From Xiphydria camelus (lineage: Eukaryota > Arthropoda > Insecta > Hymenoptera > Xiphydriidae): 64,000 bases of DNA. Of this stretch, positions 39,201-51,200 are shown piece after piece. The notes beneath the pieces are model-generated. The model saw only the letters and a program-made list of their open reading frames with translations, made no database searches and was not told the DNA's origin. The DNA lies in contig OY783199.1 in assembly GCA_963678675.1 (NCBI GenBank), forward strand, positions 26,037,546-26,101,545. Direction: 5' to 3'. The position numbers and the translations under genes were made by a program. How positions within the stretch are numbered: position 1 is the stretch's first letter; each line of letters opens with the position of its first letter.

Positions 39201-42200
39201 CCGGATCTTCGCGGGCCCCCTGTGCTTTGCGCCGAGTTAGGGTTAGGCTCGTTCGCGTTGTGCCCCGGAGGTGTGTAGCGGACCAGCGCCGAAAGTCAAG
39301 CCGCCCCGTGCGATGACCGTTCTAAAACAGTCCTGCGCTTGCAGTCGAGACTGCGTTTACGCTCTCCCGCCTCGCAAACCCTCGCGCAGGATGGATGGAA
39401 CCATCGAAGCAAAAATACGCATGTACGCGTTCCGAAGCCGAGACTATCTTCGCCATAGATCTCGACGATAACACCGCAGCTGTCGCGGCGCTGTAAGAAA
39501 AAGCATCGACACCCGTCATTTCTCGGTACATAACACCTATAGGTATAGCGAAGGCGAAGTTATTCCGCGGGAACGATACAATGTTCGCGCCGAGTAACAG
39601 CCGACGCAGCGAACGATCCAGTTGCGATCGAACAGCAACGACGGTGCCACGCAGCCGCGCGCGGCGAAATTGCCAGCCGAGCTTTGATGCATACGGCGAC
39701 TATATTATCACGGCTGCCGCGGTGATAATGCGCGGTTACGCGATACGCTTATACGAACCTCTGGCATAACGTTATCAATGGCGTCGCCGCGGCGCGGTTT
39801 GCAAACATCGCCAACCGATCTGGCAATTATTTATCGCCGATGCATTCACCTCGCGCGCGCGCCCGCCCGTATCCCTTGTATGCCGAGCGCGAGATTAGAG
39901 CTGCCGCGGTCATTGTAATATTTATATTTACAAGCGATACAGGTACCGCCGCCATACGCGCGCGGCAGCCTGGACCGAGACGGCAAAGTAGCATCCACAG
40001 CTTCTCGCCGTGTAACGCCGATGCCCCGGCAATAACCACATTACCATCGCGCGCCGCGCGATGAAGTAGGTACGTCAAGTCGATGCACCGCGATTCCATC
40101 TCGCCTCCGCCGCGGCGAACACATTTCTACGGCTTACGCACCGCGACGCTGATGCAGACGGGATGCCGAGAGCTTCGCCCGGGACGGGAGGGGAGTTTCT
40201 TTGATTCTTGCGCTCTTAATTGGATCGAGTCCCGCACACCGGCAATTCCATCTCGCGAGAGTCGATTTACGCTTATCGGAATGCACGTGTAGATACGGTG
40301 TGGACTGCGATATTTTTTCTGCAAATATTTATCGATAAGCGGGAGAAACTATTTGAGAGTACAGCGAGAATCGGAGAAACCGATATTTTCCTGGTATCGG
40401 GGGTACCGGGTGTCAGCAACGATCATTCGACGCGATGTTTCGTCCTTTGATACCTTGATGAAAAAAAAAAATTTTTTTCGCAAAAATCGAAATCTCCGGA
40501 ATCAAGCTCTCACGAGAGCCGGCAGGCATCCTATTCGATTAATTTTTTTCGCGCTGATTCTGAAAAGTATCTATGGACGTATTCAGGAAACTTCTAATGA
40601 AGACCGAGGAATTCATGATTTTCTGTTGAAACAACATTTTTTTCGTACATAAAATCATCGATATTTTATATCAACTTCGAGATTTATACCGAATAACCGT
40701 GATTTTTCGTAATCGGCGTGAAAAATACATGAAAAATAAGGTAGTCGAGCGATCGATTCCAGAGAATTCGATTTTTGCTCAAATATGAAATACGTTCTAT
40801 CGGACGCTCCGACACAAGAGAGGAGGGCGTTTAAAGTGGAATGAGAATTCTACAGAGAAAAGACTTGCATCGCGCGTCGACTGCCGCCTCGACCATCGGC
40901 TCACCCTGTAGTGCCGAAGGCATTGTACGTAGGTAGGTACCACACGGACGTCGCAACACACACGACGCAGGACGCTGGGTTTGTGTGGTCGCCGCGCACG
41001 AGATTAATCGCGGGCGAATTTGTCATACTCACACAAAGCCGCGGGTCTCGCTCGCGCGCGTGTTGGTCCCGGAGAGCCACACAACCCCGAGGAGAGCCGT
41101 GACGCAGAGCGGACCCTCGCGTACCCACACACGCGTCTATATATACGAGCGAGACCCGTGCCTCTTATACCTACGTCGTTCATACCCCACGACGCGGAAT
41201 GTGTGCGTCGTGACGTATGCCTCCTACGTGTGTCCCCCGACGCACGTTTTTTTCAAAAAACTGAAAATAACGCCTCCGGGAGCGAGAACCTAATTGGAAG
41301 AAGCCGACGCGAATGTTCACGCGCGAGAAACTCGGATCACATTTTTATTCGAACCCGACGCCCGGCGTTTCGCTCCTACCTGCAGCGGAGGCGGAGGAGA
41401 GGGCGCGCGGAGATTATATTATATACAATTACAATTAACGGGGCGGCGCCGACGCGCACCTAAATGCCTCGTTAAAAATATAATCGTGGCGAGACACCGG
41501 GTGCGATAAAGTCGATAGTCGAAAAGCGCGCTTCCACGGAGGGAGGAGGATCCGCGTGGAACACACGCGTGTTCCGCTCGCGCGCGCGCGTGCACGGCTG
41601 TACGGGCGCATAAGGATATAGATATTTTTCCTCCGTACGTCGCGTAACGGCGCCTTATAGGCATTGTACGGATACACGTGTATACCTATATCGGTGCGTA
41701 TACGCACGGCGAGCTCGTCAAGCCGCTCTACCGCCTCTATACTAAGTATACAGCGTCGTGGCGTCGAAGTCTGTCCGCGCGGTTGGACTACCTATGCCTC
41801 GCTCGATCGAGCATCGGCGAAGTCTCTCGTGCGCGAAACGACTGAATCCGAGCGCGCGAGGAATTTTCCTCCCCCGCCGGTACCTCGCCGAGAGGCTCTC
41901 GATAACTCATGAAAACGCTCTTTCCCGTGAGAACTGACGAATCGAGCTAATGAAGACCGCGTTGTCGTGTATAAAGCGAGCGATCAATTTCATCCATTCG
42001 CTATTCGAGGGACGACGATAATCCCTCGCTATTTCGCGCGTTTGTACGGTTGCGCGTCCGTGTCTCTCCGTGCACCAATCCCCGCGTGCACCGGGCGAAC
42101 ACGGAGAGAACGCGGGAACAATCGAAGCGATAATGACGCCTCTTCGGGAGAATCCCTCCGGTCGCCCGATACCGCACCGCGGCTACGCATACCGGCACCG

Positions 42201-45200
42201 CCTATTAATTTTCGAAAATACGCATGCCGCAACGCCACTAAAGGACGTGGCCCATAAAGTACGTACTTAAGTTAGGCAACGGACGGCACTTTGTCAACTT
42301 TCTATGGGAACTTATAACAACTCCCCGCTGAGATCCGACTCCATGACTCCGGGAGACTGAGTCAGAGTATATATCCACGCGGAGCGCTATACCGGCTTCG
42401 AATGACCAGACCTCGCGTCCCTCTCTCTATCGCCCACCCTCTTCGCTCTCTTCCTCCCTGGCTCTCGCGCGGCGTTCTCTTCCCTTCTCACTCGGTTTCT
42501 CTCGGCACTGTCTATCGTCGTTAGGCAGGGCACTAACTCATTCTGGATTATGACCGCGCGCGCGCGCGCATGAACACACATACACGTAGCCACACACATC
42601 GTCCGGCCACGAACCCCAGGAAAGCTCGATGGTTAAACGCTACACAGGCGCGACCGCACGACTCGACGTATACTCGGTGTTCTCCGTTCGGATCGACGGA
42701 TCTAACTGTTAGATAAGAGCCTAACGAGGCGGTGGCGGCGGCGAGGGAGATTATTCCTTTTTTTCCCGAATCGAGATGTATTAAACTATGATTTCGTTCG
42801 AACGCGGCGGAACGGTCGGACGCGGATGAATGGGTACTCGATCCTCGGCTCCTTCTTTCTCGCGGGGATCGTTATTAAAAGTGTATCGACGATGAGAAAA
42901 GATTTGTCGTACACGCGAAAGCGGTATTTCAGGGGAACTAAATACTTCAAAGGCTCGGATATAATGTGACTTCCGAGTACCTATTCCTGATCTCTCGTCT
43001 CCTATTATTCCCCCGTGCGTGATTCCACGATACGACTGCCTATAAAAAATAAGACGCATTACCACGATTCCCTCGTCGTTTTCCAGGCTCTCCTCCTCTG
43101 ACGGGCTCGGGCATCGTCAGGGTCGTGGTCCTCGACGTGAACGATCACAGCCCCGAGTTCGCCCGGCAGGAATACCGCGCCTCGGTGACGGAGAACCTAC
43201 CCGCCGGTGCCTGGGTGGCGAAGCCATCGGCCACCGACAAGGACGACGGACCGAACGCAAAAATTCGGTAAGTCATGCGCGAACCCGAGACTCGCACCGC
43301 GCCGTATATCGTGAACCTTATCGTCGCGGCCGTTATACTTGTCTTCGATTCGAATCCTTTTCATTTGTTTTACGGCAAACAGGTACAGTCTCCTGGGTGA
43401 CAAGGCCGAGAGGTTCTCGGTGGACCCGGATACGGGCGAGGTGACCGCGCTGGAACCGTTGGATCGAGAGCAGATTCCCGTCTACCATCTGACGCTGGTC
43501 GCGCAGGACTCGAGTCCTACGGAGCCCAGAGCCGCGGCCGTCAATCTCACCATTTTCGTGAGGGACCTCAACGACAACGCGCCGAAATTCTCCAGTCCGC
43601 GATACACGGCGTACGTGCCGGACGCCACCAAGCCGGGCGACTTCGTCTTCGGGGCGAAAGCCGTGGACGACGACGAGGGGGAGAACTCGCGGATAGTCTA
43701 TCGTCTGCAGGGCGAAGACGCGGGGCGATTCGTCGTCGATCCCCACAACGGAGTCGTCAGGGCGACCCAAGAACTGGCCGGCGGCGAGACGACTTATCAG
43801 CTTCAGATACAGGCTTCCGATTGCGGCGTCGAACCCAAAACCGTCACTGCCGATCTGGTGATTCATCTCTGGGAGAAACAGCTCTTTCCCAGCTTTCGCA
43901 CCACGGTGAACACGCGATTCACGCTGCCGGAAGACGTTCCCGAAGGCAGGGCGATCACCAGGCTCAGCGCGTCGACGCCGAAGGACGGGGCTGCCAGCAC
44001 CCTCGTCTTCGGCATGGCCGGGGGAAACGTGGGGGACGCTCTGAGGATCGAACCCAATACGGGAGAGGTAAAGACCCTTTCCGCGGTACCTATCGTTTAA
44101 GGACGCAGAAGCGAGACTGCTTCGATGGAATAAGCGATTCCATCACTTCGCGCATAATAACATGGCTCATTTTCGCCCAGGTCTTGGTGGCTTCCGGTTT
44201 CGACTACGAAACGGCGCCGCACTACGAAGCCTGGATCGAGGTCCGCGACTCCGACACTCCCGCCTTGCGAAGCGTCGTGCAACTGCTGGTCAACGTCACC
44301 GACGCCAACGACAACGCACCGACGATGGAAGTGGCGATTTACAACGCTACGGCGCCCGAGGACGAGTATCCGCCGTGGTTCGTCACGAGGATCTCCGCCA
44401 AGGACGCCGATTCCGGGGAGAACGGTCAGGTGACCTATCATCTGGTCGACGACTTTGACGAGTCCTTCATGATCGACGAGAATACCGGCGAGATCAACAC
44501 GAACGCGATATTGGACCGAGAAGAGGTTCGTATACGAGAATTTTAATGGTCGAGAATCGGCCTTCCACGACCTCTACATTAGAATTTTCCAAGATTAATC
44601 CGATTCCTTCCCTCGCAGATCGATTCCTACGAGTTGATCGTCGAAGCCCGAGACCAAGGCGAGCCCCAGCTGAGCGGAACCGCGACGGTGCTCGTTACGA
44701 TTCTCGATAAAAACGACAACCCGCCGCAGTTCACCCGGCTCTTCAGCGTAAACGTAACCGAGAACGCCGAGATAGGCGCCTTCGTCATACGCGTGACCAG
44801 TCGCGACTTGGACATCGGTCAAAACGCGAACGCCACGTACAGCTTCACCGAGAATCCCGGCGGGAAGTTCTCGATCGATCCTCTCAGCGGAAACGTCACG
44901 GTGGCCGGGTATCTCGACCGCGAGGAACAGGACGAGTATCTCCTCAAGGTGGTCGCGGTGGACGGCGCCTGGCGGATGGAAACTCCCCTGACGATCACCA
45001 TCCAAGACGTCAACGACAATCCTCCCGAGTTCGACGAGGAATCGTATCACTTCCACTTTCCGGAATTGCAGCGACGTGTCGCTCACGTGGGTCAGGTGAC
45101 CGCGACCGATCGCGATAAGCAAGGCCCCAATTCGGTCATCTCCTACAGTCTCCTTCAGCCTTCGGACCTCTTCACCGTCGATCCCGCCACCGGTGATATC

Positions 45201-48200
45201 TTCAGCAAGAGAACCCTGCGGTACAAGCACTCACAGAGGCCGTTCTCGCCGGAGAACGTCTACTCCCTGACCGTAGTGGCGACCGACAACGGCAAGCCTC
45301 CCATGTCCTCGAAGACCGTGGTTCACGTGAGCGTCGTCGACGCGAACAACAACGCGCCGCGGTTCGAGCAACGATCCTACCTGTCGCCCGTGCCCGAGGG
45401 TTACCCCATCGGCAAGCGAGTGATGGTGCTCGTCGCCAGGGACGACGCCGATTTCGGCGTCAACGCCGAAGTCGAGTACTCCTTCGCGAGCGGAAACGGA
45501 AGCGACTTCTTCTCGGTGAACCGCAACACCGGCTCGGTCAACGTGCGCAAGAGTCTCGTCGGTCTGCGCGTCGGTACCACCTTCTCCCTCGTGGCCAAAG
45601 CGCTGGACAAGGGTGTGCCGCCGCAAAAGGACGAGGTACCGCTGACGCTGGTGATAACTGGCGAAAATCTCCACGCGCCCACCTTCACCGCGCTGAGCTA
45701 CCAAGTGATCGTGCCGGAAAACGAACCCGTCAACTCGACCATCCTGACGGTCAGCGCGGCCGATGGCGACGACGGCCCGAACGGACTGGTGCGGTACCAG
45801 ATCTCCGCCGGAAACGAGCGCAAGGAATTTTCCGTGCACCCGATAACCGGCGCGGTGACCATACTGGAGTCTCTCGACTACGACACCGTCCAAGAGTACC
45901 GACTGAACATTACCGCGACGGATCTGGGCTTCGAGTCGAAACAAGCCACCGCTACACTGACCGTCACCCTCACCGACATCAACGACAATCCACCGATATT
46001 TAATCAGAGCCTCTACGAGGCCTACCTGCCCGAGAACTCGCCGCCTCGGAGCTTTGTCTTCGAGGTGGTGGCGACCGACGTCGACTCGCCGAAGTACGCG
46101 ATCATCCAGTACAGGATTCTCGGTGGTAGCGGCAAGGACCACTTCCAGATCGAGCAGAGCACGGGAGCGATTCTATCGAAGGTCAGCTTCGATTACGAAG
46201 AGGCGAACGAGTATACCCTGGACATCGTCGCGGCGAATCCCGACTCGAATCCCCAGATGGTCGGCTTCACCACGATTCTAGTCAGGATCACGGGCGTGAA
46301 CGAATTCTATCCCAAGTTCGTGCAACCGCTCTTCCACATGGACGTGTCCGAGAGCGCCGAGGTGGGTACGTCGGTGGGTCTGGTCCAGGCGACCGATCAG
46401 GACGCCGGCGCGGATGGGCGCGTCTACTACCTCTTCGTCGGCTCCTCGAACGACAGGGGTTTCTCCATCGGCCCCGAGACCGGTATAATAAGTGTTTCGC
46501 GAAGGCTCGACCGCGAGACGCAGAATCGCGTCGTGCTGACGATCATGGCGAAGAACGGCGGCGGCATCCGCGGAAACGACACGGACGAGGCGCAGGTCAT
46601 CATCTCCATTCAGGACGGCAACGATCCCCCGGAATTCCTGCAGAGCTCCTACGACGCCATCGTATCGGAAGGGGCGATCCTCGGCACGCGCATCATCACC
46701 GTACGCGCCGTCGACAAGGACGTGCGCCCGCAAAACAATCAATTCTCCTATTCCATCATCGGCGGCAACATGGGCCAAGCGTTCAAGGTGGATCCGCAAA
46801 CCGGTGACATCGAGACCGCCAAGCAACTCGACAGAGAATCCGTGCCGACGTACGAGCTGATCGTCGGCGCCATCGACACCGGTTCGCCACCGCAGACCGG
46901 CACCGCCACTGTGCGTATAGAATTGTCGGACGTCAACGACAACGGGCCGATATTCGATCCACCGGAAGTGGTCGGCTACGTCAGCGAGAACGAACCGGCC
47001 GGTACCAGCATCATGACTCTGAGCGCGGCCGATCCTGACCTGCCGCCGAACGGTGCACCATTTTCGTACAGATTGATCGGCGGTCGACAGAAGGACATGG
47101 CCACCTTGGACAAGCATTCTGGAGTGCTCAGGACCACCAGGAGTCTTGACAGGGAGACTACGCCGCAGCTGGATCTCGTGGTGAGTACTCGATGTAAAAA
47201 TCCCAGAACATAAATATTTCTCTCTCTTTTTGTGGGTAAGATTATTTCGTATAAACGGGAAAAGTCTTTTTCGTGCGTAATTTATACAAAATCTTCACAT
47301 CTCCTTCGCGTAGATCGAAGTGGAAGACTCGGGCACGATTCGAATGAAGAGCGAGCACACGATAACGGTCGTCGTGTTGGACCAAAACGACAGTCCGTCG
47401 ACACCGCGATCGGTCCACGTGATGGTCCACTCCTTCAACGGCCAAACGCCACTGGGGAAGATCGCCGATGTCCACCCGAACGACCCCGATACCACTGGCG
47501 ACTATACGTGCAAGATACTTCAGGGCTCGAATTCCGGCGTCCTCGGCATTCCCACAGCTTGCGATTTGCATACCAACAAAATTACTCCAGGTTCGTGTTT
47601 GGAAGTTTGTGGATTAGCATGAAGATTGAAGCCTTTTGCATTATTGCATTAATAATTCATGACGTATCTACCCGAGAAATGTTGCACGTTAACGATAACG
47701 AGCACCCGTACATGTACTCATCGTTGATGAGTGAGCGAGCGTGCGTAGTGGACGAAGTCTGGAAGCGAAGCGCTAATGAGTCAAGGTGCTTCGGGTCGAT
47801 CGGTCTTCGCCTTGGCAATTTCGTTTAGACCGAATTTCTCGATAACAAATTGTTTCCCTCGCCGCTTCTCCTCTTACCGTTTATGTTTCATCTCCCTCAG
47901 GACTGGGTTATTCGCTGAGCGTCTCGGGAAATGACGGGAGACATCCGGACGTGGTATCCAAGGTGACGGTCGAGTTTCTGACCTTCACGAATGCCACCGT
48001 GGAGAACAGCGTAACCGTGAGGGTTTTCAGGCTGAGCGCCAGTCAGTTTCTGTCGCAGCACTATCGCGCTTTGTTGGATCTTTTGCAAGCCGAAATCGAC
48101 GTCGGTGAAACCTTATCGATATATAGCATCGACGAGGACGGCGCCGACCTGGATATCTCTCTAGCCATTAAATCGCCTCAAGGTAACTTTGTTCCACGAC

Positions 48201-51200
48201 GAAAGATACGAAACTCCCCTGTTCCTCTCTCCCGCGTAGAAACGACTCTAATTCCCTTCTCTCTCTTCAGGATATCGCCCGAAGGCCGAGGTGATGGAGC
48301 TGTTGTCGCACAAGCAAGATGAGATCCAGACGCTGTTGCAAGGGGCGAGTCTGTCGGTGGGTTACACTCCTTGCGAGCACACCGCATGCGAAAACGATGG
48401 TACTTGCAGCGATCAATTGGTCGTCTACGAAGACGCGAGGATCACGGACAGCCAAACGCTCATATTGACCTCGCCTAGAGTTCGCCACGAAATGATATGC
48501 AAGTGTCGCGACGGCTTCACCGGCGATAGGTGCGAGAGAAGGCAAAACCCATGTTCGCCGAATCCTTGCTTACTCGTGAGTAGTCTGGCTTGTCTTTATA
48601 CACATAGAAATTGACCGATACGGCAAAGAACTGTGATATTCATCGAGGGTTACTCGCTTTCAGGGAGGACAGTGTCGTCGACTGGGGTACGACTTCCACT
48701 GCACGTGTCCCGCGGGACGAGAGGGTAAATTGTGCGAGCTCGAAAGGGGTGACGCGTGTGCCAGTAATCCTTGTCGCAACGGTGGATCCTGCAGAGAAAG
48801 TCCGGACGGTTCCAGTTTCTTCTGCCTCTGTCGCGCCGGGTATCGCGGGAATCACTGCGAAGCCGTTACCGACTCCTGCAGGCCGAATCCCTGTCTGCAC
48901 GGTGGACTATGCGTCAGGCAGAAACCTGGGTATGATTTTTTTTACCATTCGAGCATCGTCCTTCGTTCGTACTCCCGATTTTACCAAACATCTTCCGCGT
49001 TCAGGTATCGATGTAGCTGTCCGGAAGGACGTTACGGAAGGCATTGCGAGCGCTCGACATTCGGATTCGACGAGCTCTCCTATATGTCTTTCCCGGCATT
49101 GGATTCCAACACCAACGACATAACGATCATTTTCGCCACCACGAAACCGAACGCTCTCCTGCTGTACAATTACGGCCCGCAGAGCGGCGGACGCTCGGAC
49201 TTCGTCGTGCTGGAGTTGGTCGAAGGGAGGGTCGTGTTTTCCTACGGAGGAGCGAGGAGCGCCATAACATCGGTTACCATTAGGACCGGGCAACCGCTGG
49301 CAGATGGTGACTGGAGAAAGGTGATGGCCACGAGAAACGGAAGGGTCGTCAGTTTAAGCGTCTCCAGCTGCAAGGAACACGGCGACGTATGCGAAGATTG
49401 CAGACCCGGCGATGCTACTTGCTACGCCGATGACGTAGGACCAACCGGGTCGGTATATCAAATAAAATTTCGAATTTAAATAACGTTTCACTTTCTCTCC
49501 GTCTTTCTCGAGTCGACAAAACGAAGTGCTTCAACTTCCAAGTAGAAGCAAGATGAGCTTCGAATATCCTAATCTCGCGACTATTTTCTACAGCACCCTG
49601 AACTTCAACAATAATCCCCTAATGCTCGGTGGATTGGCGAATGCCGATCCAGTTTTGGAGCGACCAGGGCAGGTGCACTCGGACGATTTAGTCGGTTGCG
49701 TTCACTCGGTCTCCATAAACGGTAGAGCACTCAATCTGACGAGCCCGTTGTCATCTCGAGCGGTGAAGCCGACCTGTCCGAGATCTGAACGAAGTCCGTG
49801 CGCCCGAAGCAAAGAAGACTTCGCTTCCATTTGCGGAGTTTCGGGAAAGTGCTACGACAAGTGGCATCAGGTGGCATGTCAATGCGACAGCCTGACCGCT
49901 CCCAACTGCCAAGTCGCGTTGGAACCGGTCAATCTCAGTGAGGGTGGTTACATCGATTTTAAGGTAAGAAGGGACCGGTGAAATTTCACCCTCCATCGAA
50001 ACAACAGGCATAATGCTCGTCAATCTTTTAGATATCGGAGAAACATCGAAGAATGCAACTTTTGGAATACTTATACGGAGGATCCACCCTATGGCACAGG
50101 AATCGTGTAGTGAGAGAAGCCAACGAAGAAACGAGTCTCCTGACGCTGAGTCCTTCTCCACCGAAAACCCTCGGACTTATGTTCCGTACCGTGAAACCTG
50201 ACGGGATCCTACTCTACGCTGCCACGAACAAGCACTTCACCTCTGTCGAGGTAAAGCACCCCATCAATAAAAAGATCGATACTTTTTATATTGGCGATAA
50301 ATCGGCTTATAAAAATGATTTCTTCATTTCACAGCTTCGAAACGGTCAGTTGACGTACGCTTCTTTGCTCGGATCGCCAGTCAATATGACCGGTTCCGTG
50401 GAAGGAGGTCTAGCCGATGGCCACTGGCACAACCTGACCCTTCACGCCTACTCCCGAGGACTCCGACTGTTCATCGACGGAGTTTTAACGGGAGACGAAC
50501 TGGACTCCGCCGGCGTGCACGACTTCCTCGACCCCTACCTATCCGTCTTGTTTATCGGAGGCGCCAAGAGGGATCTCTACTACGCTTATGACACCATTCC
50601 CAGGAGTTTTGAAGGTTGCTTGGCAAACTTCACCGTAAACAACGAGGTACAACCCTTCAACGGTTCCGGATCCGTTTTCATGGAATCGGTATACCACGGG
50701 AAAGTGAGCCTCGGTTGCCGAGGTCTCATAGGAATCAGCGCGGCTGCAGCGCCAGATCCGCTCAGCATCGGCATCACCCTGGTCATAGTATTTTTCGTCA
50801 CGCTTCTCGTGGCTATTCTCGTCAGTTTCGTCGTGTTCAGGCTCCGAAGACAGAACAAGGAAAAGTCTGCGACTTCCGGCGTAAATAAGGGTAACAATGC
50901 CATTATATCGGGAAATGCTTTGGTGGGCCCCGGAAGTGACAACATCATGTCGCGACACGAGAACACCTACATCTCGGACACCTCTGACTTGCGCGGCGTC
51001 GGTCACATGGGTCCGGAGTTGATCTCGAAGAAGTACAAGGAGCGAGAGATCAACACTTCGGAGCACAGACCCCAGAGACCCGACATCATCGAGCGTGAGG
51101 TGACCAAGTCGCCGCCGATTCGCGACGAGCATCCTCCGCTTCCACCTCCCACCCAGAGTTCCTTACATTCTCACGAGCACAACCCGGAGCCTGATATGCC

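Larger units (their letters stand above)
29716..43086. other. ft: ft intron, 13.4 kb
   Basis: Splits one glycine codon of repeat v6. Contains the 1.34-kb foldback element with a small element beside it (32.1-33.8 kb), a hairpin MITE (36,577-36,770), palindromic repeats (40,355-40,790) and several simple repeats (GA near 31,708-31,730, poly-C near 34,736-34,749, CGT at 35,884-35,920). No coding exon or nested gene was recognised. Confidence 0.75.

Noticed and set aside
45231..47117. Long antisense open frames (279 and 303 codons) across the giant cadherin exon
   Set aside because: Mirror images of a strongly biased GC-rich coding exon; composition His/Arg/Val-rich, no domain.
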